The notes below the pieces were generated by a model. That model did no database searches. It was not told the origin of the DNA and saw only the letters and a list, made by a program, of their open reading frames with translations. From Oscillospiraceae bacterium (GTDB lineage: Bacteria > Bacillota > Clostridia > Oscillospirales > Ruminococcaceae): a stretch of DNA of 64,000 bases. Every line of letters starts with the position of its first letter. Within the stretch, counting starts at the first letter, position 1. Made by a program: the position numbers and the translations under genes. Shown in pieces: positions 37,593 to 45,622 of this stretch. The stretch spans positions 179,594 through 243,593 of the forward strand of contig JAFTXQ010000014.1 in NCBI GenBank assembly GCA_017461565.1, in the 5' to 3' direction.

Positions 37593-37626
37593 TGGGAGAA
37601 CTTCGTTCTCCCTTCATATATTATAA
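37588..37626. repeat. 39-base hairpin repeat, copy B
   Basis: Identical to copy A at 37451-37489, 137 bases away in the same orientation. Confidence 0.9.
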
Positions 37627-37675
37627 CAATTAATCTCCTCTTTTGGTTGCGTTTTGCAAAAAATATTTTTCACAT

Positions 37676-37712
37676 AAAAGTGCCGCCCGAAAAGCACTGC
37701 TCCTCGGGCGGC
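37676..37712 (-). terminator. Terminator of spoIIID
   Basis: GCCGCCCGA stem with its complement (37682-37690 with 37704-37712) and a T-rich stretch on the minus-strand exit side. Confidence 0.8.
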
Positions 37713-37718
37713 CTGATG

Positions 37719-38012
37719 TTAAATATGTCTGCTTTTTTTCACCGATATGGCGGCGTATTTCTCTTTGGTCGCCTGCCCTCCCCGCAGATGCCGCTCCTGC
37801 TTGTTTCGGTCTAGCACCTGCTTGACCTCGTCGTGGAGCTGTCGGTTTACCTGCTCTAGCTTTGAAGTGATATCCTGATGCACCGTGCTTTTGCTAATTC
37901 CGAACTGCTTTGCCGTACTGCGTACTGTGGCGTTGTTTTCTACTATGTAATGTCCGAGTATGACACATCTTTCCTGATTGGAATCCTCAATTAGACCGGA
38001 TCTGGCTTTCAA
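37719..38012 (-). CDS. spoIIID: Sporulation transcriptional regulator SpoIIID
   Basis: Helix-turn-helix protein that, in Bacillus, adjusts mother-cell gene expression during sporulation. GHYIVENNATVRSTAKQFGISKSTVHQDI and the C-terminal NKQERHLRGGQATKEKY closely follow B. subtilis SpoIIID (GKYIVETKKTVRVIAKEFGVSKSTVHKDL; RHLRGGEATKLKY). A TTG start at 38012 is preferred: GGGGGT lies 8 bases upstream and it gives 97 residues, near the family length. A GTG at 38063 would add 17 residues but has no ribosome site. Downstream is its terminator, so it is a single-gene unit. Confidence 0.9.
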   Translation of the reverse strand: MKARSGLIEDSNQERCVILGHYIVENNATVRSTAKQFGISKSTVHQDITSKLEQVNRQLHDEVKQVLDRNKQERHLRGGQATKEKYAAISVKKSRHI

Positions 38013-38221
38013 ACTGTTGCACCCCCATAAAAGCTGCTTTGTGTTGGACGTTTCCTTTTTCACAATTTTATGCGTAAACGCATCGGATTATGAACACAAA
38101 ACTCATACATGAGAACTTATATGTACGTTTATGGGGTATATCAGTTGTTTGATGATATTGGCTTTCAGGATTTTGCAGATCGATCATGTGAGGTGATTGG
38201 TATATAATGTCTGTTTAGTGC
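38013..38221. other. Intergenic stretch between spoIIID and the solute-binding protein gene
   Basis: AT-rich, no supported gene. It includes a second TATAAT at 38203-38208 without a good -35. I saw no clear sigma-E-type box for spoIIID. Confidence 0.5.
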
Positions 38222-38250
38222 TTGACTAACTTAAAATAAGGTGGTATAAT
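38222..38250 (+). promoter_or_regulatory. SigA-type promoter of the solute-binding lipoprotein gene
   Basis: TTGACT (38222-38227), 17 bp, TATAAT (38245-38250). About 65 bases of leader precede the start. Confidence 0.85.
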
Positions 38251-38314
38251 TAAATTAAGTTATTGCAAAGGCGGAGATGCCTTTGATCATACTTATCTTA
38301 TGGGAGGTAAATTG

Positions 38315-39844
38315 ATGAAACATCTTAAAAAAATACTGAGCTGCTGCCTGGTATCAGCTATGCTGCTCGGCATGACAGCCTGTGATGAGCAGGTGGTAGC
38401 TTCGGGTTCAGGCACGTCCGATAGCGGCGCTCAGCTCGCACCTGATGCCACTTCCACGACAAACGGTGCCAATACCACAACAGATCCTGACGCAAACGCT
38501 GCTACCGATGCGGAGATAAAGGATCTTGATACAAGCACTTATACGCCAAGCGGAAATGCAGGCGTTGTCAAGTATCTCGGTTATTATGACATAACCGTTG
38601 ACCAGAAGGGTGAGGAGCAGGTAAATATCTTTGAGTCTGATACCTACGGCGGTACTATCGAGTGGACATCCGCCGCTTTCGGTGAGGCGTATTTTGAGAA
38701 GCTGGCTACGCTTATTGCGGCTGATGATTCTCCCGACCTGCTTACATACGAGCTGGAGGCTTTTCCCTTTGGCGTAAGCAAGAATATGTACGAGCCTCTT
38801 GACGAGCATCTTGATATCGACGACCCCATCTGGGCAGAGATGAGAGATCTTATCGATGCCTTTGAGTACAGGGGCAAGCACTACTATTTCCCTCACAGAA
38901 TAGTTACAAGCTATGCGCTCAACTATAACCGCAAGACCATTGCCGAAGCAGGTCTTGATGATCCCTTTGACCTTTACATGAAGGGCGAGTGGACATGGGA
39001 TACATGGCGCCAGCTGATGCTTGATTTCTGTAATCTTTCCGACGAAAATATCGGCTATTACTGCACTGACAACACTGTAAACGCATTTGTCAACACCACA
39101 GGTGTTGTTGTAGTGGATCTGCTTCCCGACGGCACCATCATCAACAACCTCCAGCACCCTGATGTGACCAGAGCTGTTGAGTTTATGGAGGAGATGGGCA
39201 GAAACGGTCTGCTTTATCCTACCAGCCATCCTCATGGTGACTGGGTATCTCCCCAGGTATTCTCCACTGTAAGCGATAAGATCCTGTTCCTCGGTCTTGA
39301 GCCTGAGTGGACGTATATCGCCTGCACAGAGAACATCCAGAACCCCTCAGGAGTTGAGAACGATATCCACGACACAATATCCGATTTTGGCTTTGTTCCT
39401 TTCCCTCGTGATCCTAAGGCTGATGCATATTATCAGGCTTCCAGCTGCTTCGGCTACATGATACCCAGAGGTGCAAAGAACATCGACGGCGCTATTGATT
39501 TCATCATGTGCAACCGTCTGTATGAGACTGACGAGAATATCAAGCAGCAGATCAGAAACGACCATGTTTCTCCCACAAAGATCACCTATACCGCAGGCAA
39601 GTACGAGGGTATGCAGAAGTGGCAGATGACATGGGATCCCGAGCTGTATGATCTCTGGAGAGAGATGTGCGATCCTGAGAAGTTCGGCTTTGTTATTGAG
39701 GATCTGTTCGGATTTGGTGCAGATATGAAGAAATACATCTGCCAGACCCAGATCGACTGCACCTTTGGCGAGGACTCGTGGACTCAGAAGGTAAACGAGA
39801 TGGCACCGCTTGTTGAAGCGATCATCGCTGAATACGACGAATAA
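38315..39844 (+). CDS. Extracellular solute-binding lipoprotein (ABC family 1, sugar type)
   Basis: 509 residues. The signal MKHLKKILSCCLVSAMLLGMTAC places the lipid-anchored Cys at residue 23, then a Ser/Thr/Asp-rich linker to about residue 75. The mature domain has the solute-binding protein pattern, e.g. the segment with YALNYNRKTIAEAGLDDP and GEWTWDTWRQL, as in sugar-binding subunits. GGGAGGT selects ATG 38315. No permease or ATPase gene is nearby and a terminator follows, so it is an orphan that would borrow a transporter or act as a sensor. The ligand is unknown. Confidence 0.88.
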   Translation: MKHLKKILSCCLVSAMLLGMTACDEQVVASGSGTSDSGAQLAPDATSTTNGANTTTDPDANAATDAEIKDLDTSTYTPSGNAGVVKYLGYYDITVDQKGEEQVNIFESDTYGGTIEWTSAAFGEAYFEKLATLIAADDSPDLLTYELEAFPFGVSKNMYEPLDEHLDIDDPIWAEMRDLIDAFEYRGKHYYFPHRIVTSYALNYNRKTIAEAGLDDPFDLYMKGEWTWDTWRQLMLDFCNLSDENIGYYCTDNTVNAFVNTTGVVVVDLLPDGTIINNLQHPDVTRAVEFMEEMGRNGLLYPTSHPHGDWVSPQVFSTVSDKILFLGLEPEWTYIACTENIQNPSGVENDIHDTISDFGFVPFPRDPKADAYYQASSCFGYMIPRGAKNIDGAIDFIMCNRLYETDENIKQQIRNDHVSPTKITYTAGKYEGMQKWQMTWDPELYDLWREMCDPEKFGFVIEDLFGFGADMKKYICQTQIDCTFGEDSWTQKVNEMAPLVEAIIAEYDE

Positions 39845-39890
39845 AGGGCGTGTTCCTGCCGCATAGAAAACGTGCATCCAAAGCAAACTA

Positions 39891-39919
39891 TGACCCGTGA
39901 GTTTTCACGGGTCATTTTT
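39891..39919 (+). terminator. Terminator of the solute-binding protein gene
   Basis: 10-bp perfect stem (TGACCCGTGA / TCACGGGTCA), 4-nt loop, T run. Confidence 0.9.
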
Positions 39920-40059
39920 GAAAACATATCCGAAGCTATAAAATCAGAAGTGATATATCAGTATCAGACACTGAGATTAAATTTATTTTTCTGAATTACT
40001 TACGTTTTTTTAGAAATATTATATACATACAGCAAAATAATTTTCAAGGAGCAGATATA

Positions 40060-41094
40060 ATGAAATTCGCTTTTTTTGATGCCAAGCCCTACGACAAGCC
40101 GTCCTTCGAGAAGTACGGCGCTCAGTACGGGATAAAGTTCAAATATTTTGAAACAAAGCTCAATGAGGACACGGCAGAGCTTGCCCACGGTTATGACGGT
40201 GTGTGCGTGTTTGTTAACGATACTGTAAATGCCGCTGTGATTGACCACCTGTATGATATGGGCGTAAAGATCGTTGCGCTGCGCTGTGCGGGCTTCAACA
40301 ATGTGGATATGAAGCACGCTTTCGGTAAGCTTCATGTGGTGAGGGTGCCTGCATACTCGCCCTATGCGGTGGCGGAGCATACTATGGCTATGCTGCTGAC
40401 CTCGGTGCGCCGTATCCATAAGGGATACATCCGTACTAAGGATTTCAATTTCAGTCTTGCAGGGCTTACAGGCTTTGATCTGCACGGAAAGACGGTCGGA
40501 GTCATCGGTACAGGCCGTATCGGACGTGTGTTTATCGATATCTGCCGTGGCTTTGGTATGAAGGTCCTCGCTTATGACAAGTTTCCGGCGCAGGGTCTCG
40601 ATAATGGCGATACTATTCGTTACACCTCGCTCGATGAGCTGTTCAGGAGCAGCGACATTATTTCGCTTCACTGCCCGCTAACAGACGAAACCTATCATGT
40701 CATCGATGATACCTCCCTTGAAAAGTGTAAGCAGGGCGTGGTGCTTCTTAATACCTCCCGTGGTGCGTTAGTGGATGCTGAGGCATTGCTGGCAGCCATC
40801 AAATCCCGCAAGGTCGGTGCCGCCTGCCTTGATGTATACGAGGAGGAGTCCGATTTCTTCTTTGAGGACTGCTCGGGTCACATCATGGAGGACGACACGC
40901 TTGCCCGACTTATCTCCATGCCGAATGTGCTGGTGACCTCTCATCAGGCGTTCCTTACAGAGGACGCGCTGGAAAACATAGCCGAAACCACTGTGAAGAA
41001 TATCGTTGCACTGAAAGAGAACGCACAGTGCGCAAACGAGCTGTGCTATCGCTGTGGAAACACCGAGGACTGCAAGGACGGAAAGTGCTTCTGA
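40060..41094 (+). CDS. D-lactate dehydrogenase-like 2-hydroxyacid dehydrogenase with Cys-rich tail
   Basis: NAD-dependent D-2-hydroxyacid dehydrogenase, probably reducing pyruvate to D-lactate. It has the cofactor loop GVIGTGRIGR (about 148-157), LRCAGFNNVD, the Arg motif NTSRGALVD, the Glu of DVYEEES and catalytic His in TSHQAFLTEDAL. This pattern matches LdhA-type enzymes. 344 residues. The last 20 residues hold five cysteines (CANELCYRCGNTEDCKDGKC), unusual for the family. AAGGAGC precedes ATG 40060. No Rex-like site was seen upstream. Confidence 0.88.
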   Translation: MKFAFFDAKPYDKPSFEKYGAQYGIKFKYFETKLNEDTAELAHGYDGVCVFVNDTVNAAVIDHLYDMGVKIVALRCAGFNNVDMKHAFGKLHVVRVPAYSPYAVAEHTMAMLLTSVRRIHKGYIRTKDFNFSLAGLTGFDLHGKTVGVIGTGRIGRVFIDICRGFGMKVLAYDKFPAQGLDNGDTIRYTSLDELFRSSDIISLHCPLTDETYHVIDDTSLEKCKQGVVLLNTSRGALVDAEALLAAIKSRKVGAACLDVYEEESDFFFEDCSGHIMEDDTLARLISMPNVLVTSHQAFLTEDALENIAETTVKNIVALKENAQCANELCYRCGNTEDCKDGKCF

Positions 41095-41111
41095 CGTGAT
41101 ATAGAAACCAG

Positions 41112-41365
41112 AAAGCCGAAAGGATGATAGTTCCTTTCGGCTCTGCCTGTCGAAAAACCAGGTTGATGCCCGCACAGCGGGCATTTTTTGATTACTTTTT
41201 TGGTGTGGCTTTGCCACACCAAAAAACACTTCTATCCGCACAACTGTGCGAGTTGGCGGTATCACCGCCAACGAGTGCGGGCAGTGCGGATGTTTCGGCG
41301 GAAAAGTCTCAACGGGACTTTTTCGACGGTTTCAGCCGGAAGGATGATAGTTCCTTTCGGCTTTT
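41112..41365. repeat. Island of short palindromes after the lactate dehydrogenase gene
   Basis: Hairpins in order: AGCCGAAAGGA with TCCTTTCGGCT (41112-41140); the terminator at 41166; TTGGTGTGGC-TTT-GCCACACCAA (about 41200-41222); CGCACA-AC-TGTGCG (41237-41250); GTTGGCGGT-ATC-ACCGCCAAC (41252-41272); and a second CCGGAAGGATGATAGTTCCT-type hairpin (41337-41361) that repeats the first. The gap 41095-41369 holds no gene. Confidence 0.8.
41166..41189 (+). terminator. Terminator of the lactate dehydrogenase gene
   Basis: ATGCCCGC-ACA-GCGGGCAT perfect stem followed by five or six T. Confidence 0.85.
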
Positions 41366-41369
41366 GTTG

Positions 41370-42158
41370 TTATTCCAGTCCAAGCAGACGTGCTGCATTT
41401 TTGTGCAGTATAAGCTCACGCTCTTCGTCGGTGAGTGGTATAGCGGCAAAACGCTGAAGCTCTTCCTTAGCCGTCCACATCGGGTAGTCCGTACCGAACA
41501 TTACCTTGTCCGCACCGAAAACATGGATAAGCTCTGCGGCTCTCTCGGGAGTCATGTCGTAGAGGGAGCTTGAGAGATCGACATATATCCTGCCGTCGGT
41601 GAACAGCTTTTCAGCCTTGTCCCACTGCGACCAGCCTGCAAAGTGCGCACCGATTATGATAAGCTCGGGGAAAAGCTGAGATATCTTGTAAAGTCTTTCG
41701 GGATCTGAGTATTCATAGCGGAAATCGCCCACATGGAACAGCACGGGAAGTCCGCGCTTCTGCGCAGCCTCATAGATGGGGAACACCTTTTCATCGTCGA
41801 TAAGGAACTTCTGAAAATCGGGATGGAGCTTTATTCCTTTGAGTCCCAGTGAAACTATGCGGTCGGTCTCGCCCTCGATGTCCTCGTAGTCGGGGTGCAG
41901 CGCACCGAAGCCGACCAGCCTGTCGGGGTACTGCTTAACGCTTTCCGCAATAAAGTTGTTGATGCTTTCGACCTGATGCGGCACTGTCGCCACCGACTGT
42001 ACAAGGCAGATATCCACGCCCGCTTCATCGCTCATTTTAAGCAGCGTTGCAAGGGTTCCGTCATTGTCCATCGGGATGTTATAGAAGTCACCTATTCCCA
42101 CGGCTGCCTTTGCGGCGATCTTTTCGGGGAATATGTGTGCGTGTGCGTCGATTATCAT
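41370..42158 (-). CDS. Amidohydrolase-family TIM-barrel protein (PF04909)
   Basis: 262 residues of the amidohydrolase 2 family, metal-dependent hydrolases or decarboxylases. It begins MIIDAHAHIFPEKIA, with the HxH metal-binding pair, and has KLHPDFQ, LFHVGDF, IIGAHFAGW and the C-terminal MFGTDYPMW whose Asp is the last metal ligand. ATG 42158 is preferred because it opens on the HxH strand; AGGA lies 9 bases before it. Substrate is unknown. It is 28 bases behind the DUF218 gene on the same strand and likely co-transcribed. Confidence 0.85.
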   Translation of the reverse strand: MIIDAHAHIFPEKIAAKAAVGIGDFYNIPMDNDGTLATLLKMSDEAGVDICLVQSVATVPHQVESINNFIAESVKQYPDRLVGFGALHPDYEDIEGETDRIVSLGLKGIKLHPDFQKFLIDDEKVFPIYEAAQKRGLPVLFHVGDFRYEYSDPERLYKISQLFPELIIIGAHFAGWSQWDKAEKLFTDGRIYVDLSSSLYDMTPERAAELIHVFGADKVMFGTDYPMWTAKEELQRFAAIPLTDEERELILHKNAARLLGLE

Positions 42159-42186
42159 TTCAGTGTTCCTTTCATTTGTCTGTATA

Positions 42187-42954
42187 TCAGTAGCCGAGCA
42201 GCCATGTTGCGGCAAGACCGCCCCATTCTCTCAGCCAGCAGTTAAGCAGCATATATCTGCTTGTATATGCGGAGTAGTGTCCCGTGCAGTCAAATCCGCT
42301 GCGCTTTGCGTAGAGCGAGGCACGATACTGGTGATATTCGCTTGTGACGACTGCAACGCCTTCTGTGATCCCAAGCTTGTCCATTATGGCTTTTGAGTTT
42401 TGGAAGTTCTCCGCCGTGGATGTAGAGGCGTCCTCTGAAAAAATGCGCTCCTCCGAAATTCCGTTAGCCACCAGGATACGGCGCATAGCCTCAGCCTCGG
42501 TGATGGCCTCGCCGCGACCCTGTCCGCCCGATACCACGCATACTGCATCGGGGAATTCCTGCAGCAGCTCGGCCGCTTTCAGCGTGCGGTAGTGCAGCAT
42601 ACTGCTGGGTGTCTCGCCCCTTACCTGACAGCCGAGCACCAGCACGCATCTGATATCTTCTATCGGTGCATGGATGTGCGCCAGCATATTTATTGTGAAG
42701 AACACTGTCAGAAACACGCCGAAAGCCAATATAGCCGAAGCGGATATGACAGCTATCTTTCCTGCGATGTGCTTCCAAAGCCGTTTTATCAGCGACAACA
42801 GCTTTTTATACAGCAGTGTACATACGATGATACCGCCGAACAGCAGTATTCCTATAATTGAGCCTGCGTTGAATTTTGCGCAATTTGCCCATATCAGCAT
42901 AATTGCAGATACGGTTATTATAAGTATCTGAATGGATATCCTTATAGTTTTCAT
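42187..42954 (-). CDS. DUF218 / YdcF-ElyC-SanA-like membrane protein
   Basis: 255 residues. Three N-terminal hydrophobic helices (about 5-25, 30-50 and 70-95) precede a DUF218 domain: RCVLVLGCQVRGETPS, VVSGGQGRGEAITEAEAM and VVTSEYHQYRA are the characteristic strands. Family members (SanA, ElyC) affect envelope integrity and lipid-carrier handling in Proteobacteria. ATG 42954 has GGGAA upstream; ATG 42966 has no ribosome site. Confidence 0.88.
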   Translation of the reverse strand: MKTIRISIQILIITVSAIMLIWANCAKFNAGSIIGILLFGGIIVCTLLYKKLLSLIKRLWKHIAGKIAVISASAILAFGVFLTVFFTINMLAHIHAPIEDIRCVLVLGCQVRGETPSSMLHYRTLKAAELLQEFPDAVCVVSGGQGRGEAITEAEAMRRILVANGISEERIFSEDASTSTAENFQNSKAIMDKLGITEGVAVVTSEYHQYRASLYAKRSGFDCTGHYSAYTSRYMLLNCWLREWGGLAATWLLGY

Positions 42955-42975
42955 ATATTTTCCCATAAACAGAAC

Positions 42976-42997
42976 GCGTCGGGCGGAAGCCCGACGC
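42976..42997 (-). terminator. Terminator after the oxidoreductase operon
   Basis: GCGTCGGGC with its perfect complement and a 4-nt loop, T-rich on the minus exit. It separates the gamma-subunit gene from the DUF218 gene. Confidence 0.7.
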
Positions 42998-43029
42998 ATT
43001 GGTAAGTATCGACTTATCGATGTATTATA

Positions 43030-43560
43030 TCAGACTTCCATGCCAAGAGAAATAGCCTTAAGGTTCTTGTCAATAAGCTGAGCCTTAGCAGGGGGGATGA
43101 TCTTCTCCAGTGCCTTGCGGATTACCTCGTCGGAGGCGATACCTGTTTCCTTTATCAGCTTGCCGATAAGGATGATATTTGCCATACCCTTGAGGCCCTG
43201 CTCCTCTGCCATCTGTGTGGAGGGAACATAGAAGCACTTGATATCATCACGTGTGCATTTGGTCTCGATAAGTGTGCTGTCAATGATAGCGATACCGCCG
43301 GGCTTTACATCGTTGATAAACTTGTCATAGCTGGGGCCGTTCATTACGATAAGCACATCGGGCTCGGTAACGAGGGGAGAGCCTACAGCGTCGTCGCTGA
43401 TGCATACGGAGCAGTTAGCTGTACCGCCACGCATCTCGGGACCGTAGGAGGGAAGCCAGGAGACCTCCTTGTTGTCCATCAGTCCGAAGTAAGCGAGCAT
43501 CTTTCCTGCGAACAGAATACCCTGTCCGCCGAAGCCTGCGAGGATAGTTTCTGTCATCAT
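43030..43560 (-). CDS. 2-oxoacid:ferredoxin oxidoreductase, gamma subunit
   Basis: 176 residues. GFGGQGILFAGKMLA is the hallmark of the gamma (KorC/VorC/PorG) subunit; EVSWLPSYGPEMRGG, the CoA-side segment, is also conserved. It closes the minus-strand order ferredoxin, alpha, beta, gamma, and overlaps the beta gene by 4 bases. The complex converts a 2-oxoacid plus CoA to acyl-CoA, CO2 and reduced ferredoxin. Confidence 0.93.
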   Translation of the reverse strand: MMTETILAGFGGQGILFAGKMLAYFGLMDNKEVSWLPSYGPEMRGGTANCSVCISDDAVGSPLVTEPDVLIVMNGPSYDKFINDVKPGGIAIIDSTLIETKCTRDDIKCFYVPSTQMAEEQGLKGMANIILIGKLIKETGIASDEVIRKALEKIIPPAKAQLIDKNLKAISLGMEV

Positions 43561-44297
43561 CTTATTGCGCCCTCCTTATATACTCCGAGAGGATAGTAAG
43601 GCATCATGTTCTCCTTCAGCCAGTCGATAGCGTCAACAGGCGACTTGCCCCAGTTTGTGGGACAGGTGGAGAGCACCTCGATAATAGAGAAGCCCTGCTT
43701 GTTCTTCTGGAACTCAAAGCCCTTGCGGATAGCCGCCTTAGCCTTGCGGATATTTGCGGGATCAACAACGGTCACACGCTCTGCGAGAGCAACGCCGCTG
43801 AGGGTGGAGAGCATCTCGCACACTCTGATGGGGAAGCCCTCTACGTTTGTGTTTCTGCCGTAGGGAGTGGTCTGTGTTACCTGACCGGGCAGTGTTGTGG
43901 GAGCCATCTGACCGCCTGTCATACCATAGGTGGTGTTGTTTACGAAGATAACGGTGATGTTCTCGCCACGGGTAGCAGCGTGAACTATCTCTGCGGTACC
44001 GATAGCAGCAAGGTCGCCGTCGCCCTGATATGTAAATACAAAGGTGTCGGGATTTGCTCTCTTAACGCCTGTTGCAACAGCGGGAGCACGGCCGTGAGCC
44101 GCCTCGATCATGTCGCAGGCAAAGTAGTCATAAGCCATAACGGAGCAGCCAACGGGAGCGACGCCAACGGTCTGTCCCTCGATGCCCATTTCGTCAATTA
44201 CCTCGGCAACCAGACGGTGGATTATACCGTGGGTACAGCCGGGGCAGTAATGCAGAGGCGCATCTGTAAGCGCATGGGGTTTCTTGAATTCAGGCAT
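43557..44297 (-). CDS. 2-oxoacid:ferredoxin oxidoreductase, beta subunit (TPP binding)
   Basis: 246 residues. The thiamine diphosphate motif GDGDLAAIG with NNTTYGMTGGQ downstream is complete. HYCPGCTHGI at the N-terminus contributes conserved cysteines. It lies between the alpha and gamma genes with no gap. The C-terminal PYYPLGVYK is usual for the KorB/VorA group. Confidence 0.94.
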   Translation of the reverse strand: MPEFKKPHALTDAPLHYCPGCTHGIIHRLVAEVIDEMGIEGQTVGVAPVGCSVMAYDYFACDMIEAAHGRAPAVATGVKRANPDTFVFTYQGDGDLAAIGTAEIVHAATRGENITVIFVNNTTYGMTGGQMAPTTLPGQVTQTTPYGRNTNVEGFPIRVCEMLSTLSGVALAERVTVVDPANIRKAKAAIRKGFEFQKNKQGFSIIEVLSTCPTNWGKSPVDAIDWLKENMMPYYPLGVYKEGAIR

Positions 44298-45368
44298 TTA
44301 CTCTGCTCCTTTCTGTGTCATTTCAACGATCTTTGCAAGTATCTCGGAGGGCTTGGGTACGATACCGCCTGTTCTGCCGAAGAACTCTACGTTCTTCTTG
44401 CATTCCAGTGCAAGCTTTACATCCTCGATCATCTGACCCATGGACATCTCTACGCAAAGTACGTTTTCAGCGTTTGCGCAGGCTGCCTTAAGCTCCTTCT
44501 CGGGGAAGGGCCACAGGGTGATGGGACGGAAAAGACCTACCTTGATACCCTTTGCTCTTGCAGCGTCAACTGCTGCCTTGGCAATTCTTGCAACAGAGCC
44601 GTAAGCTGTGATGATGAGCTCTGCATCATCTGTCTTGTAGCACTCGGCTTCTGTGTGGTTAGCCTTGATGACATCGTATCTCTTGAAACGCTCTACGATG
44701 CGGTCCTCAAGCTCATCGGGCTTGAGGTAAAGGGAGTTGGAAATGTTGTGCTTTCTCTCGTTGTTGTGGCCTCTTGCAGCCCACTCCTTGTCGGAGCCAT
44801 CACCGAAGCTGATGTCAACATCCTCGAAAGCAACAGGCTCCATCATCTGACCAAGCAGACCGTCTGCGAGGATAAGCGCAGGCATTCTGTACTTGTCGGC
44901 GAGATCGAAAGCCTTTGTAACAGTGTCAGCCATTTCCTGAACACTGGAGGGTGCGTATACGAGGAGCTGGAAGTCGCCGTGACCCAGTGCCTTTGTAGCC
45001 TGCCAGTAGTCAGCCTGTGAGGGCTGGATACCGCCGAGGCCGGGGCCGCCTCTCATTACGTTGATGATAACGCAGGGGAGATCCGCACCTGCTATGTAGG
45101 AAACGCCCTCGCTCTTCAGGGAAACTCCGGGAGAAGAGGAGGAGGTCATGCAGCGGATACCCGAGCTTGCACAGCCGTATACCATGTTGATAGCGGAGAC
45201 CTCGGACTCTGCCTGCAGGAACACGCCGCCGACCTTGGGCATACGCTTGGACATATATGCGGAGATCTCTGTCTGAGGAGTGATGGGGTAGCCGAAGAAG
45301 CACTTGCAGCCTGCTCTGATGGCAGCCTCTGCCAGAGCCTCGTTACCCTTCATGAGTTTTCTTTCCAT
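44298..45368 (-). CDS. 2-oxoacid:ferredoxin oxidoreductase, alpha subunit (KorA/VorB-like)
   Basis: 356 residues. GNEALAEAAIRAGCKCFFGYPITPQTEI is the N-terminal pyrimidine-binding signature; MTSSSSPGVSLKSEGVSYIAG and RGGPGLGGIQPSQADYWQA follow. The length and these segments match the group annotated as VorB (branched-chain 2-oxoacid) or KorA (2-oxoglutarate). Substrate cannot be decided from sequence; the aconitase and isocitrate dehydrogenase genes in the window make 2-oxoglutarate a reasonable guess. Confidence 0.92.
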   Translation of the reverse strand: MERKLMKGNEALAEAAIRAGCKCFFGYPITPQTEISAYMSKRMPKVGGVFLQAESEVSAINMVYGCASSGIRCMTSSSSPGVSLKSEGVSYIAGADLPCVIINVMRGGPGLGGIQPSQADYWQATKALGHGDFQLLVYAPSSVQEMADTVTKAFDLADKYRMPALILADGLLGQMMEPVAFEDVDISFGDGSDKEWAARGHNNERKHNISNSLYLKPDELEDRIVERFKRYDVIKANHTEAECYKTDDAELIITAYGSVARIAKAAVDAARAKGIKVGLFRPITLWPFPEKELKAACANAENVLCVEMSMGQMIEDVKLALECKKNVEFFGRTGGIVPKPSEILAKIVEMTQKGAE

Positions 45369-45583
45369 TACTTGTCACCTCCGCTGATAGTGATTGCGCA
45401 GTCAGGGCACATCATCGCACACAGTGCACAGCCGACGCAGGCGTCGTCATTGATGCAGACAGCGGTGTTGTAGCCTTTTTTGTTTAGCTTTTCATGCTGA
45501 ATCTCGACGATCTTCTTGGGACAGGCTGTTACGCACAGACCGCAGCCCTTGCAGACATCGAATTCTACTTTCATCTTTGCCAT
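45368..45583 (-). CDS. 2-oxoacid:ferredoxin oxidoreductase, delta subunit (2[4Fe-4S] ferredoxin)
   Basis: 71 residues with two CxxCxxCxxxCP motifs: CKGCGLCVTACP and CVGCALCAMMCP. It is the electron-carrying subunit and the first gene of the four-gene operon. ATG 45583 has AAGGAG upstream; the start of the alpha gene overlaps its stop by one base. Confidence 0.94.
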   Translation of the reverse strand: MAKMKVEFDVCKGCGLCVTACPKKIVEIQHEKLNKKGYNTAVCINDDACVGCALCAMMCPDCAITISGGDK

Positions 45584-45622
45584 TGTTCTGCTCCTTCTTT
45601 TATTAATCGGGAATAAGATATC

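Noticed and set aside
37441-37640. CRISPR-like array from the repeated 39-mers
   Set aside because: Only two copies 137 bases apart with hairpin-filled spacing and no cas genes.
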